64,000 nt of DNA, from NCBI RefSeq assembly GCF_003112735.1, contig NZ_BFBR01000007.1, forward strand, positions 158,338 through 222,337, written 5' to 3'. The notes beneath the pieces are model-generated. The model searched no databases and was not told the origin of the DNA. It saw only the letters and a list, made by a program, of their open reading frames with translations. Made by a program: the position numbers and the translations under genes. Shown piece by piece: positions 1 to 9,226 of the stretch. The first letter of the stretch is position 1, and every line of letters begins with the position of its first letter. Source of the DNA: Candidatus Phycosocius bacilliformis (lineage in GTDB: Bacteria; Pseudomonadota; Alphaproteobacteria; Caulobacterales; Aquidulcibacteraceae).

Positions 1-564
1 TCGCTGGTCCAGGAATCATTTGAAGATCAGCTCACGCTGGTCCCAACCCGCAATGGCGGGGTGGCGCTGGGCAATGTGCCGACAGCGCAACGCTGGGGCT
101 ATAATCTGTCTTGGACCATTCCTTTGGAGGCCCTGCTGCACGGTCTTGAGTTTGAGGGCAATTACCGCTGGCGGGATTCTGAATTGACCGATCCCATTAC
201 CCAAAAGCCGCGTCCTTTCTCGGGTTGGGACGGTCGCAGCCTCAACACCAATATCACCTATGAGTTGCCGAAGAAGAAGTTACGCATGGGGGCTTGGCTG
301 TGGCGAGGCGACAACAATACCGACTATCGCCCCGATCAGGAGTTTCATTGGGCCGCAGTCCAAGCCTGGGGCGGGTGGATCGAAACCAAGGCCTATAAGA
401 ACCTCAGTATTGAGTTTGGCTTTGAAGATCCCAATGGCAATCGGTTCACGCGTGTGCGCACCGACTACAGCCCGGATCGGCGGTCAGGCATTATCAGCCG
501 CACCCAATATCGGGAACGCTCAAAGGACGGGATCTGGTACATTCTGGTGAAAGGCCCGTTCTGA
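1..564 (+). CDS. C-terminal part of a TonB-dependent receptor-like outer-membrane protein (5' end outside window)
   Basis: The reading frame is open from the first base to the TGA at 562-564, giving the last 187 residues of a longer protein. The sequence alternates polar and aromatic or hydrophobic residues in strand-length blocks and ends in Gly-Pro-Phe. A C-terminal Phe is the usual signature for BAM-dependent outer-membrane beta barrels. The Asn- and Trp-rich barrel character suggests a TonB-dependent receptor, but no plug or TonB box is in view, so another large barrel is possible. The substrate cannot be told. It converges with the peptide transporter gene, whose stop lies 32 bp away. 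Confidence 0.65.
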   Translation, partial: SLVQESFEDQLTLVPTRNGGVALGNVPTAQRWGYNLSWTIPLEALLHGLEFEGNYRWRDSELTDPITQKPRPFSGWDGRSLNTNITYELPKKKLRMGAWLWRGDNNTDYRPDQEFHWAAVQAWGGWIETKAYKNLSIEFGFEDPNGNRFTRVRTDYSPDRRSGIISRTQYRERSKDGIWYILVKGPF

Positions 565-595
565 TCCCGTCCAAAGGGGTTGCCGACTAGCGTCC

Positions 596-2377
596 TTATT
601 TCACGCCATGGGCGAGCTTCTTTAACAGTGGCGAGGCCAAACCCATCACCACGCCAATCCCGATCGACCACAGGCCGATGGTGTTGAACACCTCTAGCGA
701 GGTTGCCAATGCCTTGGCAGGATCTGTGACCTGACCGGCGACGGTTTCAGTTGCTGTCAATTGCGCGATGATCCCACCCAAATACTGCGCGCCCGAACTG
801 GCCAGGAACCATGTCGCCATGATGGTGGACAGAAGTTTGGGCGTGGACAATTTGGTCATCCAGCTCAAACCCACTGGACTTAAACACAATTCGCCCGTGG
901 TGTGCAGAAGATAAGCCAAGGCCAGGAAAATGACGGGCACGCGCGCATCGGCATCGGCAAAGCGCGCACCCCAAACGAGGATGAGGAAGCCCAGACCGAC
1001 TTGCACCAAAGCAAGCGCGAATTTCATCGGCGCTGAAGGGTCCATATTGCGTTGGCCCAATTTCACCCACAGCCAAGCAAACACAGGCGCGAAGATCAGA
1101 ATGAAGCCAGAGTTGAAGCTCTGGGTCTGCGGGGCGCTGATGGTCAAAAAGCCATTGCTGGGCAAGGCCACATTGGTGGCAGTAAACAAGGACAGCGACG
1201 AACCTGCTTGCTCAAACAGCGTCCAGAACACCACTGAGGCCGCGATCAAGACCAGCGCCAAAATCAGACGCCCAGCCTCTTCTTTGCTGCAGGCAGTCGC
1301 CATGTGGTAAATAATATAGACCAACACAGCCACCGATCCGGCTGCCAGCATGCGGCCCACCAATTGGTTGTTTTGTACCAAGAACCAGATCAGCGGCACT
1401 GAAATGATTGCAGCCACATAGATCGCATGCTCCAAGCTCAATGGCCCGAGGACTTTCTTCTTCAAAGCCTCAGGATCAGGCGGTTCTCCCTTGCCTTCCA
1501 GACTGTCCTTGCCGCGTACAAAGGCAATATAGCCCGCCAACATGCCGACACCGGCAAGGCCAAAGCCGGCCCACCAACCCACCACTGTGCCCAAAGCCCC
1601 ACACAAAATGGCGGCCCAGAATGCCCCCAGATTGATGCCGTAATAATAGAGGGTGAAGCCCGGATCGCGCCGTGGATCACCTTCTGGATATAATTGGCCG
1701 ACGATTGAGGAAATGCTCGGCTTCAAAAAGCCCACGCCCAGAATGATCAAGGACAGTGCGATATAGAAAATGATCTCAAACGGGCCCTCTGACTTGACCT
1801 TTTTGAGTTCATAGCTGCCAGCTGGCAGCAAGGCCGGAACAGGCGCGTTCGCCGGCAGATCCTTAATCGCGATCCCCTTCTCACTGGCCTCATAGGCATA
1901 GGCCTGCTCGCCAATCTTTAGCTTGGCGACATAATCTTCGTTGCGGCCCTGGGTGACAAACTCATAGGTCGCGCCTTGGTAGGTCAGGGTCTGGGTGGTT
2001 GGCTTGCCCTCAAAACCCATGGCAAAATGGCCAAACACCAGCGCCAAGGCCCCGAAGGCAATCGCTTTGCGGGTCCCCAAGAAGCGGTCGGCCAGAACAC
2101 CGCCCACCAGTGGCAGGAGATAGACGAGCGTTGTGTATGAGGAATAGGTTTTCTGGGCATCAGCCTGATCAAACAGGAAGTGCTGAACCAGATAGACCGT
2201 CAACAAGCCCCGCATGCCATAATAGGAAAACCGTTCCCACATTTCGGCAAAAAACAGGACACGAAGCCCTTTGGGGTGGTGCTTCATCTCGCGCGCAACC
2301 GGGAAAATAGTCGCCAAAGTGACCAGAATCCCAGCGGCAAAAACAACATTCCAAATGACGGTCCAAAGATCGCCCAT
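596..2377 (-). CDS. POT/PTR2-family proton-coupled oligopeptide transporter
   Basis: This 593-residue multispanning membrane protein belongs to the major facilitator superfamily and should import di- and tripeptides with protons. The family motif ExxERFxYYG is present (residues 44-53), as is the FYxxINxGA-like motif (YYYGINLGAF) in the middle. About 12-14 hydrophobic segments are visible. An insertion of roughly 75 mostly polar residues (about 122-198) after the third or fourth membrane segment breaks the usual spacing and is probably an extracytoplasmic domain. The start at 2377 has a GGAGAG ribosome site 8 bases upstream. The gene stands alone; the ABC transporter upstream is 249 bp away on the same strand. 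Confidence 0.9.
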   Translation of the reverse strand: MGDLWTVIWNVVFAAGILVTLATIFPVAREMKHHPKGLRVLFFAEMWERFSYYGMRGLLTVYLVQHFLFDQADAQKTYSSYTTLVYLLPLVGGVLADRFLGTRKAIAFGALALVFGHFAMGFEGKPTTQTLTYQGATYEFVTQGRNEDYVAKLKIGEQAYAYEASEKGIAIKDLPANAPVPALLPAGSYELKKVKSEGPFEIIFYIALSLIILGVGFLKPSISSIVGQLYPEGDPRRDPGFTLYYYGINLGAFWAAILCGALGTVVGWWAGFGLAGVGMLAGYIAFVRGKDSLEGKGEPPDPEALKKKVLGPLSLEHAIYVAAIISVPLIWFLVQNNQLVGRMLAAGSVAVLVYIIYHMATACSKEEAGRLILALVLIAASVVFWTLFEQAGSSLSLFTATNVALPSNGFLTISAPQTQSFNSGFILIFAPVFAWLWVKLGQRNMDPSAPMKFALALVQVGLGFLILVWGARFADADARVPVIFLALAYLLHTTGELCLSPVGLSWMTKLSTPKLLSTIMATWFLASSGAQYLGGIIAQLTATETVAGQVTDPAKALATSLEVFNTIGLWSIGIGVVMGLASPLLKKLAHGVK

Positions 2378-2626
2378 AGCAAAACTCTCCAGCCAACCGA
2401 GGCGCGTGCAGCTCTAATACGACCACATCGCACCTCTAGATATTTGATTTAGAACCTGTTTATCGGGCTTTACTGTGTGCAATAAATCCCGATAGGCCCT
2501 GATACCCGGATGCCGCAGGTTGACGGACCCGTGATCTGTGGCGCGCACATGATCACGGGATTGCGATGAGGGCAAGGGCGGTTAAGCTGCAGAGGTCAAA
2601 CGGGTTTCAGTCTGCCCCATCACGCA

Positions 2627-4480
2627 TCACGACGTGGCATCATCTTGGTGCACGCTCAATTCGGCGTGCAGATCGAGCGCACCACCCAATTTGTCGCCAA
2701 TGGAGAGGGCATTGAGGCGCGCATAGGCACCCCCGGCAGCAACGAGGCTGTCATGTGTCCCCTGCTCGACGATCCTGCCAGCTTCGAACACCAAAATCCT
2801 ATCGGCTTCGCGCACGGTCGACAGGCGGTGAGCGATCAATATGGTGGTCTTGTTGGCCGCGAGGCTCTTCATCGCATCCTGCACATCCCGCTCAGTCTGG
2901 GTATCCAGTGATGATGTTGCCTCATCCAAGATCAGAATACGGGCATCGGCGAGGAAGGCGCGGGCAAGGGCCACGCGTTGCCGCTCACCGCCTGACAATT
3001 TCACCCCTCGCTCTCCCACCTGGGTCTCAAGCCCCTTGGGCAGGCGTGAAATAAAGGCATCGGCGCGTGCATCTGCAATCGCGGCGGTCACATCGGCGTC
3101 GCTCGCATCGGGTCGGGCATAGGCAATGTTTTCGCGCAAGGTGCGGTGGAACAAGGCCGGGTCCTGCGGCACAAGCGCAATCGCCGCCCGCAAGCAGTCT
3201 TGCCGGACAGTGCGGACATCCTGCCCGTCGATCCGGATCGCCCCAGCATCGACATCATAAAGACGTTGGAGAAGCTTCACGAAGGTTGACTTGCCTGACC
3301 CCGTCTGGCCAACCAGTGCGACGGTTTCCCCGGGCCGGATCGTCAGAGAAAAGTCCTGATAGAGTGGCTCACTCTGCCCACGATAGGCGAAGCTAACCTG
3401 ATCAAACACAATCTCACCCGGCCCCGGTACGAATGCGCGCGCATCGGACGCATCGGCCACATCCTCGACTTCCAGACTATAGGCAACCGCATCTTCGATG
3501 TCAGCAAAACCACGCTGAATCTGTTGCACGGTTTCACCCAAATTGCGCAGATAACTGGCGATCAGAAAATAGCTGGTCAGGGCGAAGGTGGCATCACCGG
3601 GGCTTGCACGGCCTTCCTTCCACTCAATCAGCACCAAACCCAACAGCCCGACTTGCAACGCCCAAAGAATTGTATTGGACAAGGCCCAGCCATCGACATA
3701 GCGCATCCAAGTTGTGGTGACCAAAGCGCGCCATTTCTCAACAACCGCGCCAAAGCGCGCCTCTTCGCGTGCCTCAGCACCAAAAGCTTTCACGGTTGGA
3801 TTGGCAGAAACCGCATCAGCCAAAGCCGCACCAATCGCCGTATCGGCCGAGTTGGAACGCTCATTGGCTTCTTGAATATGGTAGCGCGCCATCAAAATGC
3901 TGGCCAAAGTGAAGATAGAGATCGACACCCCAACATAAAGTCCGATCAGGGGCCAATTGGCCAGCATGATGCCGGTCAAACCTAACAGCACGATGGCTGC
4001 AGGCAGAATGAACCAGAGGAAATTGTCCGAAAGCACATCATACGCCCACATAGCCCGACTGACTCGGCGCACCGTGGCACCGGCAAAATTGTCGCTATGC
4101 CATTGGCTGGAAAACCGCTGGACGTCGGCAAAGCTTGCTTTGGTGATATTGGCCATGTTGCGCGACGCAAAGCGGTTCCAGATCCGCACCAAAACATTGC
4201 GCAGGATGAACATGCCTGCAGCAACCGCAGCAAAAAGGCCAAACAGGTCAAAGGCGCGACCAGCCGCCAGCGGGCCCTCGGTCAAAGCTTCAACAATCTT
4301 GCCAGATAAGGCAGGCAGCACAAGTTCACAGGCTGTCGCCAGCATCATCAGAACGATGACCGCCACAAATTTGATGGGCTGGCTGGTCCAATGGGCCCAG
4401 AGATAGGCCATGATCTGGCCGATCCGGGCTTTTTGTTGACGCGTCGTCGCATCATCTTCGTCATCGAAATATTCGGTCAT
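2627..4480 (-). CDS. ABC exporter, fused membrane and ATPase domains
   Basis: This 617-residue half-transporter should work as a homodimer. The N-terminal half has about six membrane segments (roughly 35-330) of the type I exporter fold. The C-terminal nucleotide-binding domain has Walker A GQTGSGKST (391-399), signature LSGGERQ (495-501), Walker B ILILDE (515-520) and the switch His551. All catalytic residues are present, so it should hydrolyse ATP. It resembles lipid A/MsbA-like and multidrug exporters, and the substrate cannot be inferred. The acidic N-terminus (DDEDD) is unusual but not diagnostic. It is the only gene in its transcription unit as far as can be seen. Confidence 0.9.
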   Translation of the reverse strand: MTEYFDDEDDATTRQQKARIGQIMAYLWAHWTSQPIKFVAVIVLMMLATACELVLPALSGKIVEALTEGPLAAGRAFDLFGLFAAVAAGMFILRNVLVRIWNRFASRNMANITKASFADVQRFSSQWHSDNFAGATVRRVSRAMWAYDVLSDNFLWFILPAAIVLLGLTGIMLANWPLIGLYVGVSISIFTLASILMARYHIQEANERSNSADTAIGAALADAVSANPTVKAFGAEAREEARFGAVVEKWRALVTTTWMRYVDGWALSNTILWALQVGLLGLVLIEWKEGRASPGDATFALTSYFLIASYLRNLGETVQQIQRGFADIEDAVAYSLEVEDVADASDARAFVPGPGEIVFDQVSFAYRGQSEPLYQDFSLTIRPGETVALVGQTGSGKSTFVKLLQRLYDVDAGAIRIDGQDVRTVRQDCLRAAIALVPQDPALFHRTLRENIAYARPDASDADVTAAIADARADAFISRLPKGLETQVGERGVKLSGGERQRVALARAFLADARILILDEATSSLDTQTERDVQDAMKSLAANKTTILIAHRLSTVREADRILVFEAGRIVEQGTHDSLVAAGGAYARLNALSIGDKLGGALDLHAELSVHQDDATS

Positions 4481-4876
4481 AAGTCACACAGGAAAATCGA
4501 CAGAAACACCACCGCTGCGGGGCGGCACATCTGGGCACTGTCGGTGGAAGTTCAAGCAAGGCCAGCAATAAGCCGCAGAGGCGGATCATAAGGTCTGGCA
4601 AGCCACGAAGGTCATCAGAGTGCAACGCACAAAGATCGTCAGAGCAGGCTCTGAAAATCCAAGCTTATCGGGCGGCGTTGGCACCAAGGCGCGCGCCCCG
4701 TGTCAGTAATCAGTCATGCTTGAATCAATCTCCTGTGGATGGGGTGTCTGATAACCAGAGCACCTTGACGTCGTGCATAGTCAGCTGCGCCCACCCCGTA
4801 AAGTGCTGGGTAGGTGGCAAAACATCTTGATTTGTCAGCTTATCAAAACCCTGTTGCTAGCCTGCCACAGCAGGAC
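4481..4876. other. Intergenic region, 396 bp, no gene recognised
   Basis: This lies between the ABC exporter start and the kdsA stop. It contains an imperfect direct repeat of about 15 bp around 4608-4650 (AAGGTCATCAGAG and AAAGATCGTCAGAG). A weak hairpin followed by four Ts on the minus strand just beyond kdsA (around 4845-4875) may serve as its terminator. No open frame with coding character and no tRNA-like fold were seen. Confidence 0.5.
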
Positions 4877-5722
4877 TTACTGGCCCTTGGTGATCCGGTC
4901 GTGAGCCAGAATGCCTTGGACAACGGCTTCCAGCTCGGCAAATGGCACCATGTTTGGGCCATCCGATGGCGCTTTGTCGGGGTCAGGATGGCTTTCCATG
5001 AAAATGGCGGCTACGCCCACTGCCGCAGCGGCACGGGCCAGATATTTGACCATTGTGCGATCTCCACCCGAAGAATCGCCTTTGCCGCCGGGCTGCTGCA
5101 CCGAATGGGTGGCATCAAACACCACCGGGGCACCAAAGCCTGCCATGATCGGCAAGCCGCGGAAGTCGGTCACCAATGTATTATAGCCAAAGCTTGCCCC
5201 GCGCTCTGTCACCAGCACATTGGGATTGCCCGATCCAGTGACTTTGGCGATGACATTTTTCATATCCCACGGCGCGAGGAATTGGCCCTTCTTCACATTG
5301 ACGACCTTGCCCGTCTGGGCAGCAGCAATCAGAAGATCGGTCTGGCGGCACAAAAAGGCCGGGATTTGCAGCACATCAACCACTTCACCGACAACGCGGC
5401 ACTGCTCTTCAGTATGCACATCGGTCAGAACTGGCAGACCCAGTTTGTCTTTGATCTCTTGGAACACCGCCATGGCATTGTCCAAACCAAAACCGCGTGC
5501 GCCGGTCAGGCTGGAGCGATTGGCTTTGTCAAAGCTGGTCTTGTAAATCAGGCCTGCCCCGAGACGGCCATAGGTCTCTTTCAGCCATTGGGCGGTTTCG
5601 AGCGCATGGTCCCGACTTTCCATCGCACAAGGCCCACAGATAAAGCTGATCGGCAAGGCATTACCAATGCGGACAGCCCCGGCACCGGTACCGACAGTCA
5701 CTATGGGGGCGGGTTGGGTCAT
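4877..5722 (-). CDS. kdsA: 3-deoxy-8-phosphooctulonate (KDO-8-P) synthase
   Basis: This enzyme condenses phosphoenolpyruvate with arabinose-5-phosphate to give KDO-8-phosphate, the first committed step of the KDO that links lipid A to the LPS core; it is cytoplasmic. The 281-residue protein has the family hallmarks GPCAMES (30-36), SFDKANRSS (63-71) and GQFLAPWDM, and the usual length. The frame stays open far upstream, but the ATG at 5722 is preferred: a GGAG sits 9 bases upstream and family homology begins soon after. The remaining upstream residues look non-coding. Confidence 0.96.
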   Translation of the reverse strand: MTQPAPIVTVGTGAGAVRIGNALPISFICGPCAMESRDHALETAQWLKETYGRLGAGLIYKTSFDKANRSSLTGARGFGLDNAMAVFQEIKDKLGLPVLTDVHTEEQCRVVGEVVDVLQIPAFLCRQTDLLIAAAQTGKVVNVKKGQFLAPWDMKNVIAKVTGSGNPNVLVTERGASFGYNTLVTDFRGLPIMAGFGAPVVFDATHSVQQPGGKGDSSGGDRTMVKYLARAAAAVGVAAIFMESHPDPDKAPSDGPNMVPFAELEAVVQGILAHDRITKGQ

Positions 5723-5872
5723 GTCCGATGTCTCCGATTGCAGGCTTTGCCGCGTCAATGGGCGGGCTTCTGGCACAATTTGATGGTCAGATAAACAGAT
5801 AGGGCTCACAAAGCACGCCCAACAGACCTTGTGGTTAACAGATGCATAAGCTTTGCCAGCTTTAATGCAGCG

Positions 5873-6085
5873 ATGACCCAGTTGGATCCAGCTTTTTCCG
5901 GCAAGCTCGCCCCCGTAGCCCCCCAGCGGCCACAGGCGACCCACCCTGCCGCCGCACAGGCGGTCTCCTCCACCCATGCGAGTGGCGCGAAATGGTCATG
6001 GCAGCAAACAATCTTGTTTGCACTGGTGGCCTCAGGCTTTTTGTGGGGAATGATTTTCTGGGCCGTGCGTGCTCTGATCGGCTGA
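5873..6085 (+). CDS. Small single-pass membrane protein, unknown function
   Basis: A 70-residue protein is read from the ATG at 5873; a GTG at 5831 would add 14 residues. Residues 1-42 are Pro- and Ala-rich and polar. Residues 43-66 form one clear membrane segment rich in Trp, Leu and Phe, ending WAVRALIG. I do not recognise a family. The gene is divergent from kdsA, with about 150 bp between the two starts. Coding status rests on the coherent membrane segment and absence of a competing gene, so it is moderately supported. Confidence 0.55.
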   Translation: MTQLDPAFSGKLAPVAPQRPQATHPAAAQAVSSTHASGAKWSWQQTILFALVASGFLWGMIFWAVRALIG

Positions 6086-6189
6086 GCTATCACAGCCTTC
6101 GTGCACCGACAGTGTGCGGCTGAACGCGTCTTTCCAACGCAGGTCCGCACGGTTAGACACAGGCTGATACCGCTTCAGGAAGCCCACCC

Positions 6190-6939
6190 ATGAAACTGAT
6201 TTCCTATACCCTCGGTTTTCCCCCAACCGAGATGCGCCCAGGCCCCGCCCAACGCCCTTGGATGGATTCCACGTCCGACCGGTTTGCCTACCGCTGCCTG
6301 CCTCTCAATATCGCCAATCAATATGGCTGGGAGCTGTTGTGCCCGTGTTCGTTTGAAGTGACCTGGGATGGTGGGCCAAGCCCTGACGCCATGGTGGTGG
6401 AGATTCTTGAGGACGGTTGGCCCCATCCGACCAGCCACTTCGGCCATGGTGTCTTGACCTTCCACGTCAACCAGATTTTCCGCACCGAACCCGGCACGCA
6501 ATTGATGACGACGGGGCCGATGAACAATCCCAAGGACGGGATTTCTGCTTTGTCCGGCATTATCGAGACCGATTGGTCGCATTACACCTTCACCATGAAT
6601 TGGGTGATGACGCGGGCGTTCCATCCCGTGCGCTTTGAGAAGGGTGAGCCGTTCGCCCATATTTTCCCGGTCAATCTGGCCCAGATCGAACAGGTAAAGC
6701 CCGAATTCCGACCCGTTGAAACCGAAGAGGGCCTGCGCGAGGCCTATGAGGCTTGGCAGGACAGCCGCAATGCCTTCAACAAGGAATTGGAAGTGCCGGA
6801 TTCACAGGCCCGCAAAGACAAGTGGCAAAAGGCCTATTTCCGTGGCCTAGGACCCGATGCCGAGCCAACCACCAAGGCCCAGCACTGGACCAAATTGGAC
6901 GTGCAGCCTTGGCCAGGCGCGAAAAAGGGCAAGAAATAG
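6190..6939 (+). CDS. DUF6065 family protein
   Basis: A 249-residue soluble protein with no signal peptide. It has conserved-looking blocks typical of DUF6065: the N-terminal YRCLPLNIANQYGWE, a central SHFGHGVLTFHVN, GPMNNPKDGI, and a Trp- and His-rich segment (FTMNWVMTRAFHPVRF). The C-terminus is Lys-rich (KKGKK). The function is unknown; related genes occur beside hydroxylase- or cupin-like genes in other genomes, but nothing here fixes an activity. The start has an AGGAAG about 8 bases upstream. The following mmcB gene is on the same strand, 39 bp downstream. Confidence 0.8.
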   Translation: MKLISYTLGFPPTEMRPGPAQRPWMDSTSDRFAYRCLPLNIANQYGWELLCPCSFEVTWDGGPSPDAMVVEILEDGWPHPTSHFGHGVLTFHVNQIFRTEPGTQLMTTGPMNNPKDGISALSGIIETDWSHYTFTMNWVMTRAFHPVRFEKGEPFAHIFPVNLAQIEQVKPEFRPVETEEGLREAYEAWQDSRNAFNKELEVPDSQARKDKWQKAYFRGLGPDAEPTTKAQHWTKLDVQPWPGAKKGKK

Positions 6940-6978
6940 CCCCCTCGACAAAAGAACATAAATGGAACATGATGGGAC

Positions 6979-7476
6979 ATGCTTGACCCATCGACCCCTG
7001 ATCTTTTGGCCCATGTGGCGGTTGACACAAGTCTGGCCCCTGCCATGCCAGCGGCCCGGCCAGATGTGACCGTGGCGGTGCGCCATGGCGCGACACGCTG
7101 TCTCATCCACGCCGGCTATGCCCCGATTTGGGAATTTACCCTGGCCAATAACCGACGGGCCGACATTTGCGGGTTGAGCCATAAGGGCGAGTTGGTGATT
7201 GTTGAAGTCAAATCCGGGGTTGAGGATTTTCGCACCGATGCGAAATGGCCCGAATATGCGCCCTATTGCGATCTGTTTTACTTTGCTGTCGCGCCAGACT
7301 TCCCGGTCGACCTTATTCCCGCCCATGGCGATCAAGCCCCCGGCTTGATTGTAGCCGATGGCTTTGGGGCCGAGATTGTGCGCAGGGCTCCCCGCTTCGA
7401 CCTAGCCCCGGCCCGCCGCAAGGCTGTGACGCTCAGCTTTGCCCGCCATGCTGCCAGCCGTGCCCTCCGCCTTTAG
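6979..7476 (+). CDS. mmcB: MmcB family DNA repair protein
   Basis: A 165-residue protein of the PD-(D/E)XK-like family PF06319, whose Caulobacter member affects survival of mitomycin C damage. The family signature is visible: RRADICGL (59-66), the core ELVIVEVKSG (71-80, with Glu76 and Lys78 in the nuclease-like ExK position), then KWPEY and YFAVAPDFP. The reaction has not been settled for the family; nuclease activity is inferred from the fold. The gene follows DUF6065 at 39 bp on the same strand and ends 3 bp before the convergent DJ-1/PfpI gene. Confidence 0.88.
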   Translation: MLDPSTPDLLAHVAVDTSLAPAMPAARPDVTVAVRHGATRCLIHAGYAPIWEFTLANNRRADICGLSHKGELVIVEVKSGVEDFRTDAKWPEYAPYCDLFYFAVAPDFPVDLIPAHGDQAPGLIVADGFGAEIVRRAPRFDLAPARRKAVTLSFARHAASRALRL

Positions 7477-7479
7477 GAC

Positions 7480-8160
7480 CTAGTCGGCAAAGCGGGAAAA
7501 GGCCGCTGTTACGGCCGGGCCAAATTTCTGATTGCGCTCCGCATAAAAGCCAGCAAGTCCTGACACGATGTCTCCCGGCGTGCTGGCTGGCGACCCCCCG
7601 ACAAATGGGGGGGCTGGATCATATTCGATCGCAAGCTGGATGCGCTGGGCGACCTGCTGGCCAGCAATTTCGGCCACAATGGTCAAGGCAAAGTCGATGC
7701 CTGCCGTTACCCCGCCACCGGTAAAAGTGCGACCATCGCGGACAGTTCGGCCCTGGGTTGGGATGGCACCCACTTCAGCCAACAGGGGATGATAGGCCCA
7801 ATGTGTGGTGGCCTGCTTGCCCTTGAGCAAGCCTGCAGCGCCGAGGACAAAAGCCCCCGTACACACACTGGTCACATAACGCGCGCCTGCTGCCTGGGCT
7901 TTCAAAAAGCCCATGAGAAGTGGATCTGCCATCGCCTGTTCAACCCCAAAACCACCTGGGACACAGATCAGATCAAGCTGCGGGCAGTCGGCGAATGTGG
8001 TTGTCGGCACAAGGCTCAACCCACAATCGCTGGGCACCGGTTCAAGACTGGCGCTGATGATATGTACCTTGGAGTCCGGCAATCGGTGCAGCACTTGCAG
8101 CGGGCCGGTGAAATCCAATTGGGTGACATTGGGAAATAGAATAAAGCCAATCTGGAACAT
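7480..8160 (-). CDS. DJ-1/PfpI superfamily protein, isonitrile hydratase-like
   Basis: A 226-residue cytoplasmic protein of the class I glutamine amidotransferase-like fold. The nucleophile elbow SVCTGA places the reactive cysteine at Cys100. The N-terminal IGFILFPNVTQLDFTGP includes Asp16, in the position of the acidic residue used by bacterial isonitrile hydratases. It lacks the AraC-type DNA-binding domain that some relatives carry. Isonitrile hydration is the closest named activity, but many paralogues have other small-molecule or stress roles. The upstream AAGGGTG is a plausible ribosome site. Confidence 0.8.
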   Translation of the reverse strand: MFQIGFILFPNVTQLDFTGPLQVLHRLPDSKVHIISASLEPVPSDCGLSLVPTTTFADCPQLDLICVPGGFGVEQAMADPLLMGFLKAQAAGARYVTSVCTGAFVLGAAGLLKGKQATTHWAYHPLLAEVGAIPTQGRTVRDGRTFTGGGVTAGIDFALTIVAEIAGQQVAQRIQLAIEYDPAPPFVGGSPASTPGDIVSGLAGFYAERNQKFGPAVTAAFSRFAD

Positions 8161-8287
8161 AAGCGCGCACCCTTTGGTTTGAGGCGATCGTCACAGCTTT
8201 CTAGCATGGGCTAAGAGGCAGGCAAAAGGCCAACCAACTGCCAATCTGCGCTTGTCAGCTTACTCATTCCATGGTGGATCGCCGCCC

Positions 8288-8983
8288 ATGTCGATGCCAA
8301 CTGAAACCCCACCCCCCGCCCAAAAGCCTATGCCTGTGCCCCGCATGATCGCATTGGGAGCCTTAGGCCTCGGGGTGGTTGTGTTGGGGGCCGCTTTAGT
8401 TCAGCGGGCAATTCAGCCAAAAGCTGAAACAGCCGCTTTGCCTGAAGGGTGCAATGCACGCGCCTTTGCCGAGATTGGCGGTCCGTTCAGCCTGGTCAAC
8501 CAGGACAATGTGGCGGTGACCGAAAAGACTTTTCTGGGCAAGCCAGCCTTGATCTATTTTGGCTTTACCTATTGTCCTGACATCTGCCCCCTGTCGATGC
8601 AGACCATGGCGCTGGCGCTCGATGAAGCCAAGAAAGTGCCAGGCTCAAAGGCCAATGATATCCAGCCCCTCTTGATCAGCCTTGATCCAGAACGCGACAG
8701 CCCAGCAGCCATGAAGGCCTACATCGCTTCAGCTGGTTTCCCAGCCAATCTTCAAGGCCTGACGGGGACTGTGGCGCAAGTTCAAGCTGCCGCGAAGGCC
8801 TATAAAGTCGGTTATCGGAAATCCATCCCAGAAGGTGGTTCTGCGAAGGATTATCTGATCGATCATACCTCGATCTTTTATCTGATTAACCGGCAAGGCA
8901 AACTGGCTACCTTCTTTTCCGCCGATCCTGATCCCAAAATGATGGGCCAATGCATCGCCGCTTTGTCGAAAAACGGCCTCTGA
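8288..8983 (+). CDS. SCO1/SenC/PrrC family copper-binding thioredoxin-like protein
   Basis: A 231-residue membrane-anchored protein for copper delivery to the CuA site of cytochrome c oxidase or for thiol redox control. After a Pro-rich N-terminus, a single membrane anchor covers about 21-40. The periplasmic domain has the copper ligands CPDIC (Cys96 and Cys100) and a distant His193 in IDHTS, the complete SCO ligand set. The ATG at 8288 was chosen because GGTGGA lies upstream; the frame could also start at TTG 8252 or ATG 8294. The gene stands alone and no cytochrome oxidase genes are nearby. Confidence 0.9.
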   Translation: MSMPTETPPPAQKPMPVPRMIALGALGLGVVVLGAALVQRAIQPKAETAALPEGCNARAFAEIGGPFSLVNQDNVAVTEKTFLGKPALIYFGFTYCPDICPLSMQTMALALDEAKKVPGSKANDIQPLLISLDPERDSPAAMKAYIASAGFPANLQGLTGTVAQVQAAAKAYKVGYRKSIPEGGSAKDYLIDHTSIFYLINRQGKLATFFSADPDPKMMGQCIAALSKNGL

Positions 8984-9051
8984 GACTCACAGCCACAGGG
9001 CGCAGCACGGACTGAGTCGGACGAGAGGCGTCCACACTTCGGTTGTGCACC

Positions 9052-9064
9052 CTGCGCAACGCAG
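9052..9064. promoter_or_regulatory. Candidate PhaR-type operator upstream of the PHB depolymerase gene
   Basis: The sequence CTGC-GCAAC-GCAG is a TGC-rich inverted repeat about 165 bp before the phaZ start; a further GTTGCAG follows directly. PhaR regulators of polyhydroxyalkanoate granules are described as binding CTGC-N3-4-GCAG or TGC-rich sites; here the spacer is 5. The match and its place ahead of a PHB gene are suggestive only. Confidence 0.3.
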
Positions 9065-9226
9065 TTGCAGCATGAAATTACCTTATTGATCCTATGAATA
9101 ATTTTTTGATTTCCGCTGCGGAAACATACAGATCACTGCTGCGTGATATGGTTGCCAAATCTTCATAGATGCCATGCAATCATGGAGACCTTGGCACCAT
9201 AGCCGGTGCAAGAAGCAGGAGTCGGC

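Noticed and set aside
4814-5794. Long open frame (326 codons) on the plus strand opposite kdsA
   Set aside because: It lies wholly antisense to a well-supported kdsA, with His- and Gln-rich composition typical of the reverse strand of a GC-rich gene.
5834-5848. CtrA-like site TTAA-N7-ATAA upstream of kdsA
   Set aside because: One half-site deviates, and it overlaps the leader of the small membrane gene; such matches are expected by chance.
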